Shown here: piece by piece, positions 1 to 7,753 of the stretch
Layout of the letters: each line of letters starts with the position of its first letter
How positions within the stretch are numbered: the stretch's first letter is position 1
Assembly (NCBI GenBank): GCA_963702525.1
Contig: CAVPCY010000005.1
Location: 1 to 10,915 of the forward strand
Reading direction: 5' to 3'
Length of the DNA: 10,915 nucleotides
Source of the DNA: CAVPCY01 sp963702525
GTDB lineage: Bacteria > Actinomycetota > Coriobacteriia > Anaerosomatales > PHET01
The notes under the pieces: generated by a model
Told to the model about the DNA's origin: nothing
Databases searched by the model: none
What the model saw: the letters and a program-made list of their open reading frames with translations, nothing else
Program-made: the position numbers and the translations under genes

Positions 1-80
1 CCGTACCAGTCAGACATTCCAGTATACGACCATCGGAACCGGCCGCGCTTGAGGCGCAGGCTTCCGGCACGGCTCCGGAC

Positions 81-95
81 GTCACGACCTGAAAC
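81..95 (+). promoter_or_regulatory. GlnR-like half-site pair (GTCAC-n5-GAAAC)
   Basis: GTCAC at 81-85 and GAAAC at 91-95 match the two halves of the actinobacterial GlnR box, gTnAC-n6-GaAAC, except that the spacer is 5 rather than 6 bases. The site lies about 118 bases before the amtB start, where a nitrogen regulator would be expected. The match is short and was found by eye, so it could be chance. Confidence 0.3.
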
Positions 96-132
96 GCCGG
101 CGAAATATCGCTCACCTACATTTCATCGCACC

Positions 133-148
133 GACACGCGCTCGAAAC
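133..148 (+). promoter_or_regulatory. GlnR-like half-site pair (GACAC-n6-GAAAC)
   Basis: GACAC at 133-137 and GAAAC at 144-148 are separated by exactly six bases, as in the actinobacterial GlnR box gTnAC-n6-GaAAC. There is one mismatch, A instead of T at the second position. It lies 52-53 bases after the similar pair at 81-95 and about 65 bases before the amtB start codon. Known GlnR operators are usually spaced about 22 bases apart, which is not the case here. Confidence 0.3.
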
Positions 149-198
149 AAACTGCCCCGAACCTATCGCTACGTGGTCGTGAAGCGACCTGCAGCGCC

Positions 199-205
199 AG
201 GAGGG
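199..205 (+). promoter_or_regulatory. Ribosome binding site of amtB
   Basis: AGGAGGG lies seven bases before the ATG at 213. This fixes the amtB start, which would otherwise be hard to choose because the frame breaks about 16 codons later. Confidence 0.75.
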
Positions 206-212
206 AGCAGGT

Positions 213-1512
213 ATGGAACTCAAGGTGGCATTGGACACCGTCTGGGTGCTCGTCGCCGGATGCTCGTGTTCTTCATGAACCTGGGCTTCGGGCTTGGTCG
301 AGTCCGGATTGCTCGTGCCAAGAACACGGTGAACATCCTCTCGAAGAACTTCATCGTGTTCGCGGTCTCGACGGTCGCGTTTCTTGCGATCGGCTGGGGC
401 CTGATGTTCGGCGACGGAAGCCCGTTCGTCGGGCTGAAGGGGCTGTTCTTCCTCGGCGGCGCGGACAACAGCCCGGCGATCGGCGACGCGTACCAGCGGC
501 GTGTACTCGGCGATCAGCTGGACGGGCGTTCCGCTCTGGGCCAAGTTCTTCTTCCAGCTCGTCTTCGCGGAACCGCCGCGACGATCGTCTCGGGCGCGGT
601 CGCCGAGCGGATCAAGTTCCTCTCGTTCATCGTCTTCTCGTTCCTGCTCGTCGCCTTCGTCTACCCGATCATGGGCCACTGGATCTGGGGCGGCGGCTGG
701 CTCGCCGAGCTCGGCTTCTGGGACTTCGCGGGCTCGACGGTCGTGCACTCGGTCGGCGGCTGGGCGGCGCTCGCGGGCGTCATCGTGCTCGGTCCGCGGA
801 TCGGGAAGTACGGCAAGGACGGCAAGCGTCCACGCGATCCCCGGCCACAACATGACCTCGGCCATGACCGGCGTGCTCGTCTTGTGGCTCGGCTGGTTCG
901 GGTTCAACCCGGGTCGCACGATGGCCGCCGATCCGGTCTCCATCTCCCACATCGTGGTGACGACCAACATCGCGGCGGCGGCGGGCGCGCTCGCAGCGAC
1001 CGCGCTCGCATGGGGCTGCTCGGCAAGCCGGACATCGGCATGATGATCAACGGTGCCTCGCCGGACTGGTCGGCGTCACGGCCGGCTGCGCGTTCGTGAG
1101 TCTCACAAGCGCGCTTATCATCGGCGTCATCGCCGGCGTGCTGGTCGTCCTGCGGCGTGCTCTTTTCGACAAGGTCAAGCTCGACGACCCGGTCGGCGCT
1201 CTCGCCGTGCACGGCATGGGCGGCGTCTTCGGCACACTGGCGGTCGGCCTGTTCGCACAGGACAAGATCGCGCCGGGAACGACCGGCAACGGCCTGTTCT
1301 TCGGTGGCGGGTTCACGCTCCTGTTCAAGCAGCTGATCGGCGTGGCCGCGGTCGGCGCGTTCGTGTTCGCTCTCTCGCTTGTCGCCTGGCTGGCCATCAA
1401 GGCCACTCTCGGGCGTGCGCGTGACCGCGGAAGAGGAGATCGAGGGTCTCGACATCGGCGAGCACGGCAACAGGGCCTACCCCGACTTCGTCCGACTGAC
1501 ACGACCTTCTAG
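213..1512 (+). pseudogene. amtB: Ammonium channel/transporter Amt, reading frame broken by about ten one-base indels
   Basis: Amt/AmtB/Rh-family trimeric inner-membrane channel that brings in ammonium. Joining frames gives about 433 residues, the usual Amt length. Family landmarks are all present: N-terminal LDTVWVLVAG, the RAKNTVNIL stretch, the FFFQLVFA Phe-gate region, HWIWGGGWL, DFAGSTVVHSVGGW with the first pore His (codon 746-748), WFGFNPG, AVHGMGGVFG with the second pore His (codon 1210-1212), and the C-terminal EIEGLDIGEHGNRAYPDF. As written, the frame changes near 260 (-1), 295 (+1), 310 (-1), 497 (+1), 570 (-1), 827 (+1), 1014 (-1), 1057 (-1), 1414 (+1) and about 1496 (-1). The last is less certain; without it the frame would run to a TGA at 1541-1543. 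ATG 213 was chosen for its strong ribosome site. It is first in an operon with glnK, whose product docks on Amt. Conserved motifs and GC-rich third positions survive throughout, so sequence error is likelier than decay; the type given describes the sequence as it stands. Confidence 0.85.
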
Positions 1513-1564
1513 AGCCCGCTTGGCAACCTCGGGTACGTACTGAGCGCGCGGCAACGCGTCCACT

Positions 1565-1570
1565 AAGGAG
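1565..1570 (+). promoter_or_regulatory. Ribosome binding site of glnK
   Basis: AAGGAG lies seven bases before the GTG start at 1578. The 65-base gap after amtB holds no clear terminator, so amtB and glnK are probably co-transcribed. Confidence 0.65.
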
Positions 1571-1577
1571 CGAAGAA

Positions 1578-1916
1578 GTGAAGAAGATCGAAGCGATCAT
1601 CAAGCCCTACAAGCTCGACGAGGTGAAGGAAGCGCTGAAGGGCTTGGGCGTGCAGGGTATGACTGTGAGCGATGTCCGCGGCTACGGGCGTCAGAAGGGC
1701 CACACCGAGGTGTACCGAGGCGCCGAGTACACCGTCGACTTCGTGCCCAAGGTGAAGATCGAGATCGTCGTTGACGACGACATCGCCGATGCCGCCGAGC
1801 ACACGATCCTCATGGCTGCACGCACCGAGAAGATCGGCGACGGCAAGATCTTCACCTACGACGTGGCGGGCGCGGTCCGCATCCGCACCGGCGAGCGGGG
1901 TCCCGAGGCCCTGTAG
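1578..1916 (+). CDS. glnK: Nitrogen regulatory protein PII (GlnK/GlnB)
   Basis: Small trimeric cytoplasmic signal protein that binds ATP/ADP and 2-oxoglutarate. In its unmodified state it plugs the Amt channel with its T-loop. The product is 112 residues, the normal PII length. Visible features are the PII start MKKIEAIIKPYKLDEVKEAL, the T-loop with the signature YRGAEY (residues 46-51), the B-loop TEKIGDGKIF (83-92) and the C-terminal R101/R103 region. Tyr51 is the residue that GlnD modifies: uridylylation in proteobacteria, adenylylation in the actinobacteria studied. The GTG start at 1578 has AAGGAG seven bases upstream and gives the standard N-terminus. It sits between amtB and glnD, and glnD starts seven bases after its stop. 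The name glnK rather than glnB follows from the link to amtB. Confidence 0.96.
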   Translation: MKKIEAIIKPYKLDEVKEALKGLGVQGMTVSDVRGYGRQKGHTEVYRGAEYTVDFVPKVKIEIVVDDDIADAAEHTILMAARTEKIGDGKIFTYDVAGAVRIRTGERGPEAL

Positions 1917-1923
1917 GTCCCGC

Positions 1924-4173
1924 GTGGAGCCGTACCTCGCCCAGCGCGCTTCACACATCGCATCGGCGACGCCCGGTGTCGAAGCGTCGCGACAGCTATC
2001 GGTCATGACCGACGAGGCCGTCCGGGGACTCTCCCGGGCGGCTTCGTCGCGCTTCGATGGGCGTTGGGCCGTGCTAGCCCTCGGAGGCTGGGGATGCGGC
2101 GCACTGCTCCCGGCGAGCGACCTGGACATCCTCGTCCTCTCGGACGCTCCCACCGAGCGGCTCAGGCCGTTCGTCGAAGCGGTGCTCTACCCGCTGTGGG
2201 ACGCCGGACTCAAGGTCGGGCACCAGGTTCGTTCCCCGAAGCAGCAACTCAAAGCGGTGCGCGAGGACCTCAAGACGTGCACCGCCATGCTCACCGGACG
2301 GCCGATCGCTGGCGACGTCGTATGGGCCGAGGAAACCCTGCGGTCCTGTGTGGCAACGACCGCCAAGAAGCCAAAGCGCCTGTTGGCCGAGATCGAGGGC
2401 CGTCCGCGCCCGGGGTCGCCGTACCTGCTCGAGCCCGACCTCAAGGAAGGCGCCGGCGGGCGGCGAGACTTCGACGAGCTCACGTGGAGCGCGGCGCTGC
2501 TCACGGGTACGCCACAGCGCGACCCGAGCGCCCTGTCGAGTGTGGGCGTCCTGCTGGGCCTCGAACTCGACACGCTGAGCGCAGCGGCTGAGACTGTCGC
2601 TATCGCCCGCTGGGAACTCCAGCGAGACGGCTTCGGCGACCTGATGTCGCTCGAGGCGCTCGAGGCGCTCAGCGCGATAGACGCCGAGGATGTGCAGGCG
2701 GCGCTTGGGGACACCGCGCTGCTGCTCTCACGGGCTCGCGCACGCATCGCCGGGCAGTCACACGAGTACGGTGATCCGCTCACGCCCGAGCAGGTGTTCT
2801 CTCTGCTCGATCTGGGCGAGCAGGGCGCCGAGCGGCTCGAACGCGAGGGACAGGCCGGGCGGCTTGATGGATTGCTCCCCGATTACCGCCGTTTGATGTC
2901 GGTGCGACGTCCGGGCCTGGGTCACGAGCTCACCGTCGGAGCGCACTGCCTCAAGACCGCGACGGTGGTGGGCGCCGAACAGGCAGGTGGGGCGCTAGGC
3001 CGCTCTCGTGCGGACGCAGGCGATCTGCGGGTGGTGCGGGTCGCAGCGCTCTCCCACGACGTCGCCAAGGTCGAAGGTGGCTCGGGCCATGCCGAGCGCG
3101 GCGCCCCACTGGCCGCGCACGCAGCGCGCGCATTCGGACTCGACGAGAGCGCGGCGGCCGACGTCGCTGACCTCGTGCGGCTACACCTGGTCCTCGTGGA
3201 AACGGCCCTGCGTGTCGATCTGGACGACGAAGACGCGATCCTGCGATGTGCGGCCACGGTGGGACGCCGCGAGCTGCTTACACCGCTGCACCTGCTGACT
3301 GCGGCCGATTCGATAGCCACAGGGCCGGCCACCTGGACGCCGTGGACCGACGCACTGGTCGGAACGCTGGTGTCGCGTCTCGACGCCGCGCTCTCCCCCG
3401 CCATCGACGGCGCCGGTCTCGTCGGGCGCGCCGAGAAGGTGCGGGCCGCGACGGTCGCCGCGCTTCCCGAGGGCTCGGCCGCCGAGATCGAGTTCGTGCG
3501 CACCGCACACCTGCGCTACCTTGCATCACGCGAGCCGGGACACATCGCCCGCGACGCCCGGCTGGTCGCTGAGCTCACCGCCTCTTCGGCCGCCGATGCC
3601 GCGCTCATCGCGGTCTCGCCGGGGCCCGTCGCGGGGACGCATTCGGTGACGGTGGCCGCCCCCGACCGGCCGGAACTGCTCGCGCGACTCGCCGGCGCTA
3701 TGGCGCTCTCCGGGCTCGACATCCTCTCGGTCGACGCCTACGGCGCTCCACACGGCGTCGCGCTCGACGTGTTCGTGGTGACGTCGGCCACGAGGCGACC
3801 GGTCAGCCCCGACACGTTCGCGTCACTCGAACGATTCGCGCGCGCAGCCCTTCGCGACCGGCTCGAACTCGCCACGCGCCTCGCCGAGCGCCGGCGCCAC
3901 TACCGCGCGCGGCTCAGCACCCCTGTCAAGGTCGAGACGATCCCCAGCGGATGGGACACTGCTATCCGCGTCACCGCGCCGGACCGGCCCGGACTGCTGT
4001 ACGACGTCGCGCGAGCGGTCTCCTCGGAAGGCGTAGACATCCGCTGGGCGAAGGTGCAGACGATTGACGGCATGGCACGTGACACCTTCCACGTAGTGGG
4101 CCCTGACGGCGGGCCGCTCGACGATGCCGGCGTGCTCGGCCACATCGCCATGCGCATCCGCGCCGCAGTGTAG
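1924..4173 (+). CDS. glnD: PII nucleotidyltransferase / PII-nucleotide-removing enzyme GlnD
   Basis: Two-way enzyme that attaches a nucleotide to PII when nitrogen is low and removes it when glutamine is high. The product is 749 residues, shorter than the roughly 890 of E. coli. Domains in order: nucleotidyltransferase with a G-x-G-x(6)-D-x-D type motif (residues 54-72, D66 and D68); the GlnD linker signature LEPDLKEGAGGRRD (169-182); an HD phosphohydrolase domain with H341, H378-D379, H421 and LTAADSIATGP; ACT domain 1 (about 573-640); and ACT domain 2 (about 678-749), both with the APDRPxLL motif. Glutamine is sensed by the ACT domains. The GTG at 1924 was chosen because it is seven bases after glnK and gives a helical lead into the first domain. 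The frame stays open upstream but overlaps glnK, and the ribosome site is weak, so translation is probably coupled to glnK. The usual GRG of the nucleotide-binding loop reads GCG here (Cys58). Confidence 0.94.
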   Translation: MEPYLAQRASHIASATPGVEASRQLSVMTDEAVRGLSRAASSRFDGRWAVLALGGWGCGALLPASDLDILVLSDAPTERLRPFVEAVLYPLWDAGLKVGHQVRSPKQQLKAVREDLKTCTAMLTGRPIAGDVVWAEETLRSCVATTAKKPKRLLAEIEGRPRPGSPYLLEPDLKEGAGGRRDFDELTWSAALLTGTPQRDPSALSSVGVLLGLELDTLSAAAETVAIARWELQRDGFGDLMSLEALEALSAIDAEDVQAALGDTALLLSRARARIAGQSHEYGDPLTPEQVFSLLDLGEQGAERLEREGQAGRLDGLLPDYRRLMSVRRPGLGHELTVGAHCLKTATVVGAEQAGGALGRSRADAGDLRVVRVAALSHDVAKVEGGSGHAERGAPLAAHAARAFGLDESAAADVADLVRLHLVLVETALRVDLDDEDAILRCAATVGRRELLTPLHLLTAADSIATGPATWTPWTDALVGTLVSRLDAALSPAIDGAGLVGRAEKVRAATVAALPEGSAAEIEFVRTAHLRYLASREPGHIARDARLVAELTASSAADAALIAVSPGPVAGTHSVTVAAPDRPELLARLAGAMALSGLDILSVDAYGAPHGVALDVFVVTSATRRPVSPDTFASLERFARAALRDRLELATRLAERRRHYRARLSTPVKVETIPSGWDTAIRVTAPDRPGLLYDVARAVSSEGVDIRWAKVQTIDGMARDTFHVVGPDGGPLDDAGVLGHIAMRIRAAV

Positions 4174-4195
4174 CAGCACGCCCACCGCGCTCGGG

Positions 4196-4201
4196 CATAC
4201 T
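4196..4201 (+). promoter_or_regulatory. Possible -10 box for the adenosyltransferase gene
   Basis: CATACT lies 38 bases before the ATG at 4234, in the 60-base gap after glnD. It resembles the TATACT box found before larE. No good -35 hexamer lies at the right distance, so read-through from the nitrogen operon is equally possible. Confidence 0.25.
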
Positions 4202-4221
4202 CTACGGTGACCACCCGACCC

Positions 4222-4227
4222 GAGGAG
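4222..4227 (+). promoter_or_regulatory. Ribosome binding site of the adenosyltransferase gene
   Basis: GAGGAG lies six bases before the ATG at 4234. It decides this start over an in-frame GTG at 4207, which has no such site and would add nine residues unlike the family. Confidence 0.7.
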
Positions 4228-4233
4228 CGCACG

Positions 4234-4797
4234 ATGACTATCTACACCCGCCGGGGAGACGAGGGGAACACTTCGCTGGCAGACGGAGCCCGCGTGAGCA
4301 AGGCGTCGGCACGCGTGGAGGCGTACGGCACCGTCGACGAGGCGAACAGCGCCGTCGGGTTCGCGCGCTCAGCGGTGGCCGACAGCTCCCTCGACGATGT
4401 GCTGCACTTCGTCCAGCAGCGCCTCTTCAACTGCTCGAGTTCGATGGCGATGCCAGCGGGACACGCTACGGCCAACACGCCGCGCATCGACGTCGCCGAC
4501 GTAGCATTTCTCGAGCACGCGATCGACGTGTTCCAGGAGCGTGCTGGCGACCTCAACCACTTCGTGCTCGAGGCGGGCGGCGAGGCCACCACGCGCCTGC
4601 ACGTCGCGCGTGCGGTCATGCGGCGCGCCGAGCGCAGAGTGGTGGCGCTCTCCGCCGAGGAGCCCGTCGACGAGCAGGTGCGAGCATTCGTCAATCGGTG
4701 CTCGGACCTGCTGTTCGCTGCCGCGCGCTATGCGACGGCGCTCGAAGACGCGGCCGAGGAGCAGTGGGACCAGCACGCCCCACGCCCCACGCTCTAG
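4234..4797 (+). CDS. pduO: PduO-type ATP:cob(I)alamin adenosyltransferase
   Basis: Transfers the adenosyl group of ATP to cob(I)alamin to make adenosylcobalamin (coenzyme B12) in the cytoplasm. The product is 187 residues, typical of the single-domain family also called CobO-like or MMAB. It shows the N-terminal ATP-binding signature TRRGDEGNTSLADGARVSK (residues 5-23), VEAYGTVDEANSAVG just after it, the RLHVARAVMRRAERRVV helix (121-137) with its conserved Arg and Glu residues, and NRCSDLLFAAARY (from 154). It starts 60 bases after glnD and may be read through from it or have its own weak promoter. Nothing nearby makes or uses B12, so the client enzyme is unknown. The 3' end faces acs with a gap of only 28 bases. 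Assignment to the PduO family is firm; the exact gene symbol is less so. Confidence 0.93.
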   Translation: MTIYTRRGDEGNTSLADGARVSKASARVEAYGTVDEANSAVGFARSAVADSSLDDVLHFVQQRLFNCSSSMAMPAGHATANTPRIDVADVAFLEHAIDVFQERAGDLNHFVLEAGGEATTRLHVARAVMRRAERRVVALSAEEPVDEQVRAFVNRCSDLLFAAARYATALEDAAEEQWDQHAPRPTL

Positions 4798-4825
4798 TCG
4801 GGCAGGACGTACGGCCCGCCGGCTG

Positions 4826-6827
<2,002 letters not shown>

Positions 6828-6831
6828 GGTT

Positions 6832-6837
6832 CCTCCT
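6832..6837 (-). promoter_or_regulatory. Ribosome binding site of acs
   Basis: AGGAGG read leftward ends four bases before the GTG at 6827. It decides the acs start within a frame that stays open for another 66 codons upstream. Confidence 0.75.
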
Positions 6838-6896
6838 GGGGTCGTCGCTAGGCCATCTGAGGTGATATTCCCCCGACGAGCGGTAGGGAGCGCGGC

Positions 6897-6902
6897 TATA
6901 CT
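6897..6902 (+). promoter_or_regulatory. -10 box of the larE promoter
   Basis: TATACT is a near-consensus -10 hexamer 30 bases before the larE ATG, leaving a short leader that contains GGGAG at 6920-6924. The -35 region at the expected distance (about 6873-6879, CCGACG-like) matches poorly. Confidence 0.45.
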
Positions 6903-6931
6903 CACGTGGTCGCGAGAACGGGAGCCTGCAC

Positions 6932-7753
6932 ATGGACGGACAGGAGCACTACGACGCACTGCTGGCACGGCTCGAGGAGCTGGGCAGCGTGCTCGTCGCA
7001 TACTCGGGGGGCGTGGACTCGACACTGCTCGCGTTTTGCGCGCACGCGGTACTCGGCGAGAGGTGCAAGGCTGTGCTCGCGACCTCCGACACGTATCCCG
7101 AGACCGAGGTCGTCGCGGCCCGCGCTCTCGCCGATCAGCTCGGCTTCAATCTCCTAGAGGTGGAGACGTACGAGTTGGCCGACCCACGGTTCGCACGAAA
7201 CACCCCCGAGCGCTGCTACTACTGCAAGGGAGAGCTCTTCGGGCTGCTCAAGCATGTCGCCGAGGTCAACGGGCTCGAATACGTGGCGGACGGCAGCAAC
7301 GCCGACGACTTGGCGGACTTCCGGCCCGGCTCGCGGGCCAAGGCGGAGTACGGCGTCGTGAGCCCGCTGCAGGAGGTGGGCATGACCAAGGCCGAGATCC
7401 GAACGATCGCCCGCGAACTAGACCTCCCCAACTGGGACAAACCCTCGATGGCATGCCTTGCATCCCGCTTTCCCTATGGCGAGGGCATCACCGAGGATGC
7501 GTTGACGACCGTTGCCGCCGCAGAGACCGCGCTGCGCGGGCTGGGCCTGGGCCAGTTTCGCGTGCGAGCACACGGCAAGCTCGCACGTCTCGAGTTCGCT
7601 CCTGAGGAGATGGAGGCGGCGTGGGCACAGCGCGACGCGATCTCGCGCGCCGTGCACGAAGCGGGGTTCACCTGGGTTTCGCAGGACCTTGACGGTTACC
7701 GCACCGGCTCGCTCAACGAGGCACTCGACGCCTCAAAGCTCGACGAAGGCTAG
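6932..7753 (+). CDS. larE: LarE-type ATP-dependent sulfur transferase (PP-loop family)
   Basis: LarE adenylates and then sulfurates the pyridinium dicarboxylate precursor of the nickel-pincer cofactor of lactate racemase and related LarA enzymes. The product is 273 residues, the usual length. Visible are the PP-loop SGGVDS (25-30) near the N-terminus, SDTYPETEV, RCYYCKGELF with Cys95 and Cys98, DGSNADDLADFRPG, WDKPSMACLASRFPYG with Cys175 (equivalent by position to the sulfur-donating Cys176 of Lactiplantibacillus plantarum LarE), and the C-terminal DLDGYRTGSLNEAL. The ATG at 6932 has GGGAG seven bases upstream and a good -10 box before that. No larA, larB or larC is in the window. LarE relatives are also found without them, so the substrate could differ. 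The cysteine pattern could hold an Fe-S cluster. Its stop overlaps the stop of ubiB on the other strand. Confidence 0.9.
   Translation: MDGQEHYDALLARLEELGSVLVAYSGGVDSTLLAFCAHAVLGERCKAVLATSDTYPETEVVAARALADQLGFNLLEVETYELADPRFARNTPERCYYCKGELFGLLKHVAEVNGLEYVADGSNADDLADFRPGSRAKAEYGVVSPLQEVGMTKAEIRTIARELDLPNWDKPSMACLASRFPYGEGITEDALTTVAAAETALRGLGLGQFRVRAHGKLARLEFAPEEMEAAWAQRDAISRAVHEAGFTWVSQDLDGYRTGSLNEALDASKLDEG
7750..7753. other. CTAG shared by the stop codons of larE and ubiB
   Basis: larE ends with TAG at 7751-7753. On the other strand ubiB ends with TAG at 7752-7750. The two convergent genes therefore overlap within one palindromic tetramer, and no intergenic space remains for a conventional terminator. 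Any terminator must lie inside the opposite gene. Confidence 0.9.

Larger units (their letters stand above)
1..198. other. Upstream region of the nitrogen operon, no gene seen
   Basis: No convincing coding sequence was found here. The open frames that cross it on either strand lack family motifs and run antisense to, or out of frame with, amtB. It probably contains the promoter of the amtB-glnK-glnD operon. Two direct-repeat pairs resembling GlnR sites lie at 81-95 and 133-148. A 5-base inverted repeat (GAAAT at 102-106, ATTTC at 120-124) lies between them. No confident -35/-10 pair could be picked. If the indel problem seen in amtB extends upstream, spacings in this stretch may be off by a base. 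Confidence 0.5.
6828..6931. promoter_or_regulatory. Divergent promoter region between acs and larE
   Basis: This 104-base gap must hold the start signals of acs (leftward) and larE (rightward). The larE side has TATACT at 6897-6902. The acs side has an AT-rich patch around 6862-6869 (TATCAC when read leftward) that could serve as a -10 box. A CACGTG palindrome (6903-6908) directly after the larE -10 box could be an operator, but is too short to claim. Confidence 0.5.

Noticed and set aside
61..80. Sigma-54 type promoter before amtB
   Set aside because: A GGCAC is present, but there is no GC element at the required -12 spacing, and sigma-54 is not expected in Actinobacteria.
49..855. 268-residue plus-strand frame over the start of amtB
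   Set aside because: Arg/Ser/Pro-rich out-of-frame reading; Amt residues are found in the other two plus frames.
116..970. Long open frame on the minus strand across amtB
   Set aside because: It is antisense to recognisable Amt sequence, is Arg/Glu/Asp-rich without family motifs, and is of the kind expected in GC-rich DNA.
213..1512. Programmed frameshifting in amtB
   Set aside because: About ten shifts in both directions without slippery heptamers or downstream structures cannot plausibly be programmed.
4799..4818. Hairpin CGGGC/GCCCG between pduO and acs as a terminator
   Set aside because: Only a five-base stem with a ten-base loop and no T-run on either strand; too weak to call in GC-rich DNA.
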